A stretch of DNA of 64,000 bases from RBC038 sp041390625 (GCA_041390625.1 JAWKPM010000004.1:124001-188000); one strand, 5' to 3'; shown: positions 25,593 to 34,126, counted from the stretch's first letter. The notes: a model not told the origin generated them from the letters alone. Made by a program: numbers and translations.

Positions 25593-26336
25593 CTAGCGCC
25601 CGCTGAAGTCCGGCGGCCGGCGCGCCGCGAACGCCCGCACGCCCTCGGCGCGGTCGGCGGTCGTCTGCAGCAGCACCGTGAGATCGAGCTCGTACCGCAG
25701 CGCCTCCGCGAGCGGCATCTCCACGCCTCGATGCACCGCTTCCTTCGCGAGGCGCGTCGCGATCGGGCCGCGCGCCGCGATCGAGGTCGCAATCTCGAGG
25801 GCGACCGCACGCGCGTCGCTCCCCACTTGCGAGACGAGGCCGATGCGCTTCGCCTCGGCAGCGTCGATGACCTCGCCCGTGAGCAGCAATCGAAGCGCCT
25901 GGGCACGTCCGATGGCACGCGGCAGGCGCTGCGTGGCGCCGCCCTGCGGCACCCGCCCCTCCCCCGTCTCCGGCATCGCAAACGAGGCGCCGTCGGCCGC
26001 GACGCGAATGTCACACGCCAGCGCCAGGTCGAGGCCGGCCGAGTGCGCGCGACCCGCGACCGCCGCAATCGTTGGCTGTGGCACGGCCGCGAGCGCATCC
26101 GTCGCGATGCCGGCAGCCGCGACCGCCTCGGCGCTCCGCATGTCCTCGGCCCAGCCTGTCGCGAAGTCCGCGCCGGCGCTCGTGACCACGAGGACGCGAA
26201 TGTCATCGACGCGCGACGCCACCTCAGCCGCCGAGGCAGCGATCGCCTCCGCGAGGGCGCGATCCACGAGGCCGCCAGCAGCGTCGATGGTGAGCGTGCC
26301 GACGAAGACGTCGACCTCGAGGGCGGTGAGGGGCAC
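25593..26336 (-). CDS. Enoyl-CoA hydratase-like crotonase
   Basis: A 247-residue crotonase with a Val/Leu-rich core (IRVLVVTSAGADF), second oxyanion segment HSAGLDLALACD and the active-site region SFAMPETGEGRVPQGGATQ. The second catalytic Glu is present (PET) while the first is replaced by Asp (GLDL), so activity may be altered, for example an isomerase or hydrolase. It starts with GTG 26336 and heads the long minus-strand acyl-CoA run. The 184 bases upstream separate it from the divergent SDR gene and hold no other gene. Confidence 0.82.
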   Translation of the reverse strand: MPLTALEVDVFVGTLTIDAAGGLVDRALAEAIAASAAEVASRVDDIRVLVVTSAGADFATGWAEDMRSAEAVAAAGIATDALAAVPQPTIAAVAGRAHSAGLDLALACDIRVAADGASFAMPETGEGRVPQGGATQRLPRAIGRAQALRLLLTGEVIDAAEAKRIGLVSQVGSDARAVALEIATSIAARGPIATRLAKEAVHRGVEMPLAEALRYELDLTVLLQTTADRAEGVRAFAARRPPDFSGR

Positions 26337-26520
26337 GGGCCTGCCTCGAATCCGGCGGGGAATCTGGCTGCGCCCCCGTCAGGGACGCTGCTGCGACTGT
26401 ACGGAGGCGCGATCACCCGGGTCAACGACGAGGCGTGCGCAGGCGGCCTGAGCGACGCGTGTCAGGCTGGACCCGCACCGCGAACCCTGCGAGCATGCCC
26501 CCGCGACGGAGGGACCGGCC

Positions 26521-27279
26521 TTGGACCTCGAGCTACGAGGGCGTTCGGTGATCGTGACGGGGGCGAGCCGCGGCATCGGCCTGGCGATCGCGCGTGCCTT
26601 GGCCGAGGAAGGCGCGCGGCTCACCATCTGCGCCCGCGACGAGGCGGGCCTGCGCGCCGCCGCCTCGGACCTCGAGACCATCGGTGCCGAAGTCGAGGCC
26701 GTCGCGGCCGACGTCACGCAGGCCGCCGACTGCGAGCGCCTCATCGAGGCCGCTGCGACCCGCTTCGGCGGTATCGATGCGCTGGTGAACAACGCCGGCG
26801 GCACGGTCCGCGAGGGCGACCTCGAGGCGCGCTGGGCGGGCTCGTTCGGCCTCAACGTGCTGTCGGCCGTCCGCCTGATGGAGCTGGCGAAGCCGCACCT
26901 CGTCGCGGCGGGCGGCGCGGTGGTGAACATCTCCTCGATCTACGGCCGCGAGTCCGGCGGCGCCGCCACCTACAACGCCACGAAGTCGGCGCAGATCGCG
27001 ATGTCGAAGGCGCTCGCGCTCGAGTGGGCGCGCGAGGGCGTGCGCGTGAACAACGTCGCGCCCGGCTCGATCGCCTTCGAGGGCGGCTCCTGGGGCCGCC
27101 GACTCGTCGAGGACCCTGACGGAATGGCGGCGTTCATCGCGCGCGACATCCCCGCCGGGCGCTTCGGCAAGCCCGAGGAAGTGGGCGCGGTCGTAGCCTT
27201 CCTCGCCTCCCCGCGTGCCTCGTGGGTGATGGGCGCTACCATCAACGTCGACGGCGGCCAGTCGAGGTCGAACATCTAA
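26521..27279 (+). CDS. Short-chain dehydrogenase/reductase
   Basis: A 252-residue classical SDR. The cofactor motif is TGASRGIG (residues about 14-21), followed by NNAGG, the catalytic Ser in NISSIYGRESG and the YxxxK motif in YNATK. It would use NAD(P)H to oxidise or reduce a carbonyl substrate that cannot be named. Arg in the loop after strand two (ICARDEAG) suggests NADP preference, weakly. The start is a TTG at 26521 with GGAGGG 7 bases upstream. It is divergent from the crotonase and unrelated in position to the SDR cassettes at 30-34 kb. Confidence 0.9.
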   Translation: MDLELRGRSVIVTGASRGIGLAIARALAEEGARLTICARDEAGLRAAASDLETIGAEVEAVAADVTQAADCERLIEAAATRFGGIDALVNNAGGTVREGDLEARWAGSFGLNVLSAVRLMELAKPHLVAAGGAVVNISSIYGRESGGAATYNATKSAQIAMSKALALEWAREGVRVNNVAPGSIAFEGGSWGRRLVEDPDGMAAFIARDIPAGRFGKPEEVGAVVAFLASPRASWVMGATINVDGGQSRSNI

Positions 27280-27325
27280 CCCCCTCGGGGGGCATCGAGT
27301 ACGAACGAGGAACGGGCACGGGACC

Positions 27326-27754
27326 ATGCGATTCACGAGGAACGACCTGCCGGGCTTGCTGATCGCGGCCCTCGCACCCGCCGGGGCGATGCTGATCTTC
27401 CTCGCCTCGTTCGAGACGTGGGACCACCACGGCACGCCGCTCCTCGGGTTCATGGCCGGCAACCTCGCGGGCGGCGTCGCGACGATCGCAGCGTTCACGC
27501 GCTTCGTGAAGAACTGGGATGTCGTCGTCGTCCTGATCGGCGCGATGTTCGCCGCCATCGCCGGCGTCCTCTGGGCGCAGCTGAGCGGCCACGACGGCAC
27601 GAGCGCCGCGACCACGCTGAAGTGGGTCGCCCTGATCGCCTTCCTGCTCGTGAACGGCGCCGTCGTCCTCCAGATCTTCGTGAACGGGCTCCTGCCGATC
27701 ATGGACCGCCGCGCCGCCGCGAAGCGCGCGGCCCTCGAGGCGGCGGAGGCCTGA
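27326..27754 (+). CDS. Small four-helix membrane protein, unknown
   Basis: I do not recognise this protein. It has 142 residues and four predicted transmembrane helices (about residues 9-29, 39-58, 65-85 and 98-120), short loops, and a basic Ala/Arg-rich cytoplasmic tail (RRAAAKRAALEAAEA). A GAGGAACGGG stretch precedes the ATG. It lies between an SDR gene and an unknown soluble protein on the same strand. No transporter or enzyme motif is seen. Confidence 0.65.
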   Translation: MRFTRNDLPGLLIAALAPAGAMLIFLASFETWDHHGTPLLGFMAGNLAGGVATIAAFTRFVKNWDVVVVLIGAMFAAIAGVLWAQLSGHDGTSAATTLKWVALIAFLLVNGAVVLQIFVNGLLPIMDRRAAAKRAALEAAEA

Positions 27755-27830
27755 TCGACGGCCCATCGATGGCGCGCGGCACTTCGATGAACGCCCCGGC
27801 GTTGGGCTCGCCCGTCTCGGACCTAGTCTC

Positions 27831-28781
27831 GTGAGCGCCCTGCCCCGACGCGACCGCGCCGCCCTCGCAATGGCGGCCTCCTGGCTCGGCGAGCGCTTCT
27901 TCCGCACGTTCCGCCCCGCCGACCTCGATGTCGATCCGGCACCCTTCGATGCCCTGCTCATGCAGCGCGACCGCCGGGTGGGCGTGACCGTCGCACCGCT
28001 GTGGGACGCCGAGGCCCCCGCGCCCGGCGCCTCCGCCTTCGTGTCGCTGCTCTCCGAGGACGTCGCCGAAGGCGGTTATGTTGTCTGGGTGCCGACCGGT
28101 GCGCAGCTGCCGGTCGACGAACCGCAGCGCTCCGGCTACCGCCTGATCTTCGAGCGCGGGCTTCGAGGTCTCGCCGCCGGCGAGCGCCGTGAGGTGCGCA
28201 TCCCGGCCATCCTCCGCCTCGCCAAGATCGAGGCCGAGGGCGCGTACGTCTCGGTCGCCGGTGGGCTCGCCTCGCGCTGGACCGACCTCTCCGAGGGCGT
28301 GGGCGGCGCGTTCCACCTGGACAGCCGTTCGATCCATCGGCTGCCCGAGGAGGAGGCCGAGGTCGCGATCGTGCTCTCCCGGGTCCGCGACCGCGCGGCG
28401 CTCCTCAACCCCGAAGAGGTCACCGAGGTGCATGTGCACGACACCTGGACCGTCTCCCGCCTCCCCATCGATGAGCCGAGCGGCGTCACGGTGATCGCGG
28501 CACCGCCCGACATCGATGCGAAGGACGGCACACTGGTGCGCCGTACGCTCCGCCGCGCCGTGAGACGCGCGAGCGAGCAGCGCGCGGCTTCGGACGTCGA
28601 CTTCAGCGTGCTGCTGCTCGAGGCGCCGCTCGCGCACATGAGCGACGAGCTCGCGACGTCGTCGCTGCGAGGTATGAGCCCGGCCGCCTACAGCAACATC
28701 GACTCGATCCTGCTCGTGGCCGACGGCCGCGTCCGCGAGGTGCTGCAGCCTCGCCAGCGCCCGTGGGAGCGCGACCGATGA
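27831..28781 (+). CDS. Unknown protein, 316 aa
   Basis: I do not recognise this protein. It is soluble, rich in Arg, Asp and Glu, with alternating strands and helices, no signal peptide and no Cys. Its C-terminus contains LRGMSPAAYSNIDSILLVAD. Distinct blocks such as VVWVPTGAQLPVDEP and VTEVHVHDTWTVSRLP look conserved in style but match nothing I know. The start is a GTG at 27831 without a ribosome site; an internal start is possible. Its stop overlaps the GNAT start (ATGA), so the two are coupled. Confidence 0.6.
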   Translation: MSALPRRDRAALAMAASWLGERFFRTFRPADLDVDPAPFDALLMQRDRRVGVTVAPLWDAEAPAPGASAFVSLLSEDVAEGGYVVWVPTGAQLPVDEPQRSGYRLIFERGLRGLAAGERREVRIPAILRLAKIEAEGAYVSVAGGLASRWTDLSEGVGGAFHLDSRSIHRLPEEEAEVAIVLSRVRDRAALLNPEEVTEVHVHDTWTVSRLPIDEPSGVTVIAAPPDIDAKDGTLVRRTLRRAVRRASEQRAASDVDFSVLLLEAPLAHMSDELATSSLRGMSPAAYSNIDSILLVADGRVREVLQPRQRPWERDR

Positions 28782-29227
28782 CGCCCGACCCCGTCGGCGA
28801 GATTCGCGTGCGGCAGGCCACGCCCGAGGACCTGCCCGCCGTCCGCCTCCAGATCGCGAAGGTGCTGCTCGCCGCCGGCTACGACCCGCCCTCATCGAGA
28901 CGCGACGAGGACATCGACGACCCGGGCTACTACGAGGGGGCGGGCCGCGGCCTCTGGGTGGCGCACGATTCGAGGGGCGTCATCGTCGGCTGCGCCGCGA
29001 TCGATCGAGGCGACCAGGGTGCCGCCGTGCTGCGTCGACTCGCGGGCATCGGCCTCTACGCGCTGCTGTCGGCAGCGATCCAGTTCGCGCGCCGCCAGCG
29101 CTACCAGCGCGTGGAGACGGTCATCCCGCCGGGGATGGAGGAGGCGCGCACCGCCCTCGAGGCGAACGGCTTCGAGGCGACGGCGACGGGCTCCCTGCTC
29201 TATCGCCGCGAGCTCGGGACCGTCTAG
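28778..29227 (+). CDS. GNAT-family acetyltransferase
   Basis: A 149-residue GNAT-type protein: N-terminal strand IRVRQATPEDLPAVR, central LWVAHDSRGVIVGCAAIDRG and C-terminal MEEARTALEANGFEATATGSLLY, the typical strand-helix order. The acetyl-CoA binding loop (Q/RxxGxG/A) is degenerate (VLRRLAGIG). Acceptor unknown. ATG 28778 overlaps the previous stop (ATGA); a start five codons earlier is possible but less likely. It ends 14 bases from the convergent RDD gene. Confidence 0.75.
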   Translation: MTPDPVGEIRVRQATPEDLPAVRLQIAKVLLAAGYDPPSSRRDEDIDDPGYYEGAGRGLWVAHDSRGVIVGCAAIDRGDQGAAVLRRLAGIGLYALLSAAIQFARRQRYQRVETVIPPGMEEARTALEANGFEATATGSLLYRRELGTV

Positions 29228-29240
29228 CCCGACCTCGTAC

Positions 29241-29813
29241 TCAGCCTCCCGGACGAATGACGTAGGTGCCCGCGAGCTTGTCATGCCAGCACTGGCGCGG
29301 CCGGTTCCAGAACGCCCACAGGTGCCCGAGCCCAAGCGCGAGGAAGCTCAGCAGCATCCCGATCGTCCGCGCGAAGCCACGCATGACGCCCGGCGGCCGG
29401 CCCTCCGAGGTCACGATGCGCAGACCGAGCACGCGCTTGCCGGGCGACGTCCCGATCGAGTTGCACACCCAGTAGAACAGCGCCTGGACCGCCCAGCTCA
29501 CCATCACGAAGCTGCCCAGCGTCTCCTGCACCGCCGGGTCCTCGGGATCGCCCACGAGCGCGTCGCCGATGAACACGATGGACAGCACGATCAGCCCCAC
29601 CCAGATCGTCACGAGGTCGATCGCGAAGGCGCCGGCGCGCCATCCGAGGCCGGCGAGGTCCGGCGGGACGACAGCGACACGCGGCGCCTCGACAGGCGCT
29701 CGTTCGACCTCGGGCAGTGGCGAAGATGGCGGCGGCGGCGCCTGCTCGCCGGTGCCGCTCCAGCTCGGGCCGGGCGCGCCGAGCGCGCCGGAAGTCGAAG
29801 GGCCGGTTCGCAC
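29241..29813 (-). CDS. RDD-family membrane protein
   Basis: About 190 residues. After a Pro/Ser-rich N-terminus come the RDD features GWRAGAFAIDLVTIWVG, a second helix, SIGTSPGKRVLGLRIV and a final helix with GHLWAFWNRPRQCWHDKLAG. The Arg-Asp-Asp signature is reduced to R..A.D. RDD proteins are small membrane proteins, some linked to ion transport. The only reasonable in-frame start is a GTG at 29813 that lies inside the terminator hairpin of the upstream SDR gene. The real start may therefore differ, or the gene may be expressed by read-through. Confidence 0.72.
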   Translation of the reverse strand: MRTGPSTSGALGAPGPSWSGTGEQAPPPPSSPLPEVERAPVEAPRVAVVPPDLAGLGWRAGAFAIDLVTIWVGLIVLSIVFIGDALVGDPEDPAVQETLGSFVMVSWAVQALFYWVCNSIGTSPGKRVLGLRIVTSEGRPPGVMRGFARTIGMLLSFLALGLGHLWAFWNRPRQCWHDKLAGTYVIRPGG

Positions 29814-29819
29814 CGGCCC
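29800..29819 (-). terminator. Terminator hairpin after the degenerate SDR gene
   Basis: GGGCCGGT-TCGC-ACCGGCCC is a perfect 8-base stem with a 4-base loop, 27 bases downstream of the SDR stop (29846) on the minus strand and followed by TTCGACTTCC. It overlaps the apparent GTG start of the RDD gene. Confidence 0.6.
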
Positions 29820-29845
29820 CTCGTGTTCGGCCCGGGGCTCGGAGG

Positions 29846-30655
29846 TCAGGCGTGCACCTGGATCGCGCCGTCGACCACGAAGGTCTCGGAGTCGACGAAG
29901 CCCGCGTCGTCTGAGCAGAGGTAGATCAGCGGCCCCTGCAGGTCGGCCGGTGTCCCGAGGCGACGCAGCGGGATGTAGCGCTCGAGGACGGCGTGCACCG
30001 CCTCGTCGCCCTGGATGCCCGGCACGTCGTCGAAGAAGCCGAGACCGAGGGCGTTCACGGTGACGCCGCTGCGCCCCCACTCGAGGCCGAGCGACTTCGT
30101 GAGGCCGAGGACCGCGCCCTGCGAGGCGCCGTATAGCGCCGCGTTCGGCACGCCGCGGTCGTGCAGGATCGAGACGAGGTTCACGATGCGGCCCTTGCCG
30201 CGCTCGACCATGCGCTTGCCGACGGCCTGCGACGCCACGAACACCGAGGTGGCATTGCGGTCGAGCTCGCGCTTCCAGTCGTCGAGGGAGGCCTCGAGGA
30301 CGGGCTTGATGTTCGCGTAGTGCGCCGCGTTCACCAGGATGTCGAGGGGACCGACTTCGCCCTCGATCGCCGCGACGGCGGCCTCGACGGCAGCGGGGTC
30401 GGTCAGGTCGACGCGCCTCGCCGCGCCCTTGCGGCCGAACGACCAGCACTCGTTGAGGATCGAGTTGGCCTCGGTCTCCTCGCCGGCGTCGTCGTGGCAG
30501 GTCGTGACGGAGACGTTGGCGCCGACCTCCGCGAGGGCGGTCGCGAGCGCCCGGCCGAGCGGCCCGACGGCGCCGGTCACGAGGGCATGCTTGCCGGACA
30601 GGTCGAATGGGTTGCGCCCGCCGAGGTCCGATTCGTCGATCTGGGGGGTGGTCAT
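29846..30655 (-). CDS. Degenerate SDR-family protein lacking the catalytic Lys (cassette 1)
   Basis: A 269-residue SDR fold protein. The cofactor loop is altered to TGAVGPLG, NNAG becomes NAAH, and the YxxxK motif reads YGASQ, so the essential Lys is Gln. The Ser 13 residues before the Tyr is kept (NLVSILHDRG). It may bind a cofactor but is unlikely to be a normal dehydrogenase. It lies directly downstream of a canonical SDR (30722-31519), and the same canonical-plus-degenerate order recurs at 32520-34126, so a heteromeric enzyme with a pseudoenzyme subunit is inferred. A GAGGAG ribosome site precedes ATG 30655. Confidence 0.8.
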   Translation of the reverse strand: MTTPQIDESDLGGRNPFDLSGKHALVTGAVGPLGRALATALAEVGANVSVTTCHDDAGEETEANSILNECWSFGRKGAARRVDLTDPAAVEAAVAAIEGEVGPLDILVNAAHYANIKPVLEASLDDWKRELDRNATSVFVASQAVGKRMVERGKGRIVNLVSILHDRGVPNAALYGASQGAVLGLTKSLGLEWGRSGVTVNALGLGFFDDVPGIQGDEAVHAVLERYIPLRRLGTPADLQGPLIYLCSDDAGFVDSETFVVDGAIQVHA

Positions 30656-30721
30656 CGCTGCTCCTCGCTACGCGCGCGCGTGGCGCGACGGTGGTTCATG
30701 TTCGCGGGCCTCGAGGCCTCG

Positions 30722-31519
30722 CTAGCCCTCGGCGAGCGGCACGAGGCCGGCCGGCGTCACGCCGCCCGCGATCGCGCCGCCATCGAGGAGCACGGTCTCG
30801 CCCGACATGTAGTCCGACATGTCGGAGGCGAGGAAGACCGACAGCGGCCCCATCTCGTAGGGCCAGCCGACGCGGCCGGCGGGCTGCACGCCACCCATCT
30901 CATTGCGGCGCTCGTCCGGGATGCCCTTCGGGATCAGGCCGGGCGCGATGCACGTGCAGCGGATGTTGTCGCGCGCGTACGTCATCGCGAGTGCCTTCGT
31001 CAGCTGGATCACACCGCCCTTGGCGATCGAGTACATGAAGTTGCCGCGGCCGCCGCGCATGCCCCAGCCCGAGGTCACGTTGATGATCTTGCCGCCGCCG
31101 TGCTCCAGGAAGTGCTCGATGATGGCGCGCGAGCAGTAGAACGCCGTCGTCAGGTTGACGTCGATGCCGATGCGCCACTCCTCGTCGGTCAGCTCCGGCA
31201 GCGTCTTGCCTCGACCCGCCGAGGTGATGCCGGCGTTGTTCACGAGGATGTCGATGCGGCCGAACTCCTTGATGGCCTGCTCGGTCATCGCGTTGACCTG
31301 CTCCGAGACCGTGAGGTCCGCCGCAATCGACTGAGCACGTCGCCCCTTCGCCTCGACGAGGACCTGCGTCTCCTGCAGCAGCTCGAGGCGTCGCGCCGTA
31401 CCGATGACGTTCGCGCCGGCGTCGGCCATCGCGAGCGCCATCGAGCGACCGAGGCCGGTGCCGGCTCCGGAGATGAGGGCGGTCTTCCCCTCGAGATTGA
31501 ACTTCCCGTCGATCGTCAT
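30722..31519 (-). CDS. Canonical SDR dehydrogenase (cassette 1)
   Basis: A 265-residue SDR with SGAGTGLG at the cofactor site, VNNAGITS, catalytic Ser in NVTSGWG and YSIAK (the YxxxK motif). A C-terminal extension (GGAIAGGVTPAGLVPLAEG) closely resembles that of the SDR at 33305-34126, marking the two as paralogues. A hydroxyacyl-CoA or alcohol substrate is plausible given the adjacent crotonase; not proven. An AAGGA ribosome site precedes ATG 31519. The degenerate partner gene follows 66 bases downstream. Confidence 0.88.
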   Translation of the reverse strand: MTIDGKFNLEGKTALISGAGTGLGRSMALAMADAGANVIGTARRLELLQETQVLVEAKGRRAQSIAADLTVSEQVNAMTEQAIKEFGRIDILVNNAGITSAGRGKTLPELTDEEWRIGIDVNLTTAFYCSRAIIEHFLEHGGGKIINVTSGWGMRGGRGNFMYSIAKGGVIQLTKALAMTYARDNIRCTCIAPGLIPKGIPDERRNEMGGVQPAGRVGWPYEMGPLSVFLASDMSDYMSGETVLLDGGAIAGGVTPAGLVPLAEG

Positions 31520-31573
31520 CTGCGGTCCTTCCTCGGTCGTCTGTGAGTCTCGGTGCGCTGCGTGGTTGTGAGC

Positions 31574-32488
31574 CTAGTTGCGAGGTCCCTCGGGCCAGTG
31601 CTCCTGCTGCCACTGGCGGCGCATCTCCGGGTCGCGGAAGCGGCCGTCGCGCCACTGCAGCGCCTCCTTGAGGCCGAGCTCGCGGTTGCGGGAACGCCAG
31701 TCCTCCATCGAGGGCGAGGTGTGCATGCGCGCGTCCATCTCGGCCGCGAGGCGCTGCATCGTCCGCGCGCCCATGAGCTCCATCGCGAGGTTCACCGAGC
31801 GCTTGTTCCCGGCAAGCAGGTCCGTCGGCACCATCGCCAGGCGGTCCGCCAGCTCCTCAACGGTCTCCTCGAGGTCATCGAGGGGCACCGACTTCCACAC
31901 GAGGCCGATGCGCTCTGCCTCCGCACCTGAGACGAACTCCCCGGTGAGCAGCATGTACTTCGCCCACTGCGGACCGACGTGGTACGTCCACATGTGCGCA
32001 GGCGGACCGCCCATCGCGCGCACCGGCGGGAAGCCGATCTGTGCATCCGAGGCCGCGACGATGATGTCGCACAACAGCGCGAGGTCCGTGCCGCCCGCGA
32101 CGCAGTACCCGTGCACCTGGCCGATGACCGGCTTGTGCATGTCGAAGACCGTCATCCGGTCGCGCTGTGCGCCCTCCATGCGGAAGACGTCGTCGTCGAA
32201 GGCCTGCCCCTGGCGATAGACCTCGGCGTACACGTCCTTCTCGTCCGCAGCTTCGCCGGCGAGCCGACGCTCCGGCGTGAGGTCGTAGCCGGCACAGAAC
32301 GAGCGCCCGGCGCCGCGGATGATCACCGAGTGAACGCGGTTGTCTTCGTCCGCATCCCACAGCGCCTGGCGCAGCTCCTGCTGCAGGCCCCGCGAGAGCG
32401 CGTTCAGCTTCTCCGGCCGGTTGAGGGTGATCCGCGCGCGGCCCCGCTCCTTCTCGACGATGATCGAGGTGTATTCGGTCGTGGTCAT
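31574..32488 (-). CDS. Crotonase-family protein, catalytic glutamates not conserved
   Basis: A 304-residue crotonase, longer than the usual 260 because of a C-terminal extension (MEDWRSRNRELGLKEALQW). The oxyanion-hole segments FCAGYDL and VAGGTDLALLCD are present. The first catalytic Glu is Asp (GGTDL) and the second position reads GFPPVRAMGG, without Glu. It may thus be a hydrolase, isomerase or other crotonase type rather than an enoyl-CoA hydratase. It lies between the two SDR cassettes on the same strand. ATG 32488 has GGGAGG upstream. Confidence 0.82.
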   Translation of the reverse strand: MTTTEYTSIIVEKERGRARITLNRPEKLNALSRGLQQELRQALWDADEDNRVHSVIIRGAGRSFCAGYDLTPERRLAGEAADEKDVYAEVYRQGQAFDDDVFRMEGAQRDRMTVFDMHKPVIGQVHGYCVAGGTDLALLCDIIVAASDAQIGFPPVRAMGGPPAHMWTYHVGPQWAKYMLLTGEFVSGAEAERIGLVWKSVPLDDLEETVEELADRLAMVPTDLLAGNKRSVNLAMELMGARTMQRLAAEMDARMHTSPSMEDWRSRNRELGLKEALQWRDGRFRDPEMRRQWQQEHWPEGPRN

Positions 32489-32519
32489 GGTCGCCTCCCC
32501 TCGAGGCAATGCGCGGCGG

Positions 32520-33308
32520 CTAGAGGTGCTGCGTCAGGCCGCCGTCGACGTGGAAGATCTGGCCGCTGACGTAGCCGACGCCGTCACCGACGAGGTACAG
32601 CGCCAGCGGCGCGAGGTCCTCGGGAGTGCCGGCGCGCCTCGCGAGCGTGAAGCGCACCGCCCGACCGGCGTCGTCGTCCGACTCATCGAGGCGGTCCGTC
32701 ATCCAGTCCATCCAGCCGGCGGAGATCCCGTTGATGGTGATGTGGTGCGGGCCGAGCTCCTGGGAGAGCGACCGCACGAGGTTCTGCGTCGCCGCGTGCG
32801 CCGCCCCATACGCCGAGGTGTTCGACAGTCCGCGCTCACCAAGGACGTGCGTCAGCACGAGGATGCGACCGCCGCCGGTGCGCATCATCTCCTCGGACGC
32901 CGACCGCGCGACGAAGTAGTGGGCGTTGAAGTTGTACGCCATCACCTGCTGCAGCTCGGAGTCGGAGGTCTTCGCGATCGGCTTGCCGAGGAACAGGTCC
33001 GAGGCGCAGACGGCGATGTCGACGCCGCCCATCTCCTTCGCGATCTGGCGCGTCGTCACCTGCACGTTGCGACCGAGGGTGACGTCCATGACGTAGACCG
33101 CCGACTTGCGGCCCGCCGCCTCGATCTCTTGCTGCAGACGCTTCGCCGCCATCACCGAGTCGTCGGCGTGAAGCACGGCGAGTGCGACATCCGCACCGGC
33201 CTCGGCGTAGGCGCGCGCGATCGCGGCGGCGGCCGGCGACGCGGCGCCGACGATCATCGCCTTCTTGCCGGTGAGGTCGAAGTGCTCGGGAGGCGTCACG
33301 GGGCTCAC
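32520..33308 (-). CDS. Degenerate SDR-family protein (cassette 2)
   Basis: A 262-residue SDR-like protein in which nearly every functional motif is lost: the glycine loop is VGAASPAAAA, NNAG is replaced by CASD, the Ser position is His (LTHVLGERG), and YxxxK is YGAAH. It keeps the fold-defining segments and a normal C-terminus (VSGQIFHVDGGLTQHL). The segment around the Tyr parallels the degenerate SDR of cassette 1 (RI..L...L..RG..N...YGA). GTG 33308 overlaps the stop of the canonical SDR upstream (GTGA), indicating coupled translation and possibly a shared complex. Confidence 0.8.
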   Translation of the reverse strand: MSPVTPPEHFDLTGKKAMIVGAASPAAAAIARAYAEAGADVALAVLHADDSVMAAKRLQQEIEAAGRKSAVYVMDVTLGRNVQVTTRQIAKEMGGVDIAVCASDLFLGKPIAKTSDSELQQVMAYNFNAHYFVARSASEEMMRTGGGRILVLTHVLGERGLSNTSAYGAAHAATQNLVRSLSQELGPHHITINGISAGWMDWMTDRLDESDDDAGRAVRFTLARRAGTPEDLAPLALYLVGDGVGYVSGQIFHVDGGLTQHL

Positions 33309-34126
33309 GAGGCGGCTCCCAGCTCGTGCTGCGGCGCGAACGACACCGGCGCGAGGCCGCCGGCGAGACCCGCGCCGTCGATGATGAAGATCTCGCCGGT
33401 CACGTACCGCGAGGCATCCGAGGCGAGATAGACCGCGAGCGGCCCCAGCTCCCACCAGTCACCGAGGCGACGAACCGGCACGCGTACGCCGCGGTTCCGG
33501 CGGATCTCGGATTCCTGCTCGTCGTTGGGCGGACGCTGGTTCACGTAGCCGGGCACGATGCAGTTCACGCGAATGTCGTGCTTCGCGAGCATCGTCGAGG
33601 CCGACTTCGTCAGCGAGATCACACCGCCCTTCGCCGTCGGGTACGCGAACTGCTGGTTGCCGCGCAGCGCGGTGCCCGAGGCAACGTTGACGATCACGCC
33701 GCCGCCGCCCTGCGCCACCATTTGCTTCGAGGCGGCGCGGTCGCTGTAGAAGGCGGACTTGAGGTTCGTGCCCAGCACGCCCTCGAAGTAGTCGTCGGTC
33801 GCCTCGAAAAACTCGGCCGGCGCCTGACCGCCGCCACCGCCGGCGTTCGCGATCATGACGTCGATGCGGCCGTACTCGGCGACGCACGCCGCCACGAGGG
33901 CATCGACGTCGGCCGACTTCGAGACGTCGGTGGGGACGGCGATCGCGGTGCCGCCGTCTGCGCGGATCTCGGCGACGGTGGCCTCGATCTGCTCGGGGGT
34001 GCGGGCGGCGCACACGAGGTTCGCGCCCACTGCGGCGAGCGCCTTCGCCATCGCCTTGCCCAGACCGCGGCCCGAGCCGGTGACGACGACGGCCTTGCCG
34101 TCCATGCGGAATGATTCCAGGGTCAC
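33305..34126 (-). CDS. Canonical SDR dehydrogenase (cassette 2)
   Basis: A 273-residue SDR with TGSGRGLG, IANAGGGGG, Ser in NVASGTALRG and YPTAK (YxxxK). The C-terminal extension (GAGLAGGLAPVSFAPQHELG) matches that of the cassette 1 SDR in style. GTG 34126 has GGAGG 7 bases upstream. It is followed by its degenerate partner with a GTGA overlap. Substrate unknown; oxidation of a hydroxyacyl-CoA is one possibility given the acyl-CoA context. Confidence 0.88.
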   Translation of the reverse strand: MTLESFRMDGKAVVVTGSGRGLGKAMAKALAAVGANLVCAARTPEQIEATVAEIRADGGTAIAVPTDVSKSADVDALVAACVAEYGRIDVMIANAGGGGGQAPAEFFEATDDYFEGVLGTNLKSAFYSDRAASKQMVAQGGGGVIVNVASGTALRGNQQFAYPTAKGGVISLTKSASTMLAKHDIRVNCIVPGYVNQRPPNDEQESEIRRNRGVRVPVRRLGDWWELGPLAVYLASDASRYVTGEIFIIDGAGLAGGLAPVSFAPQHELGAAS

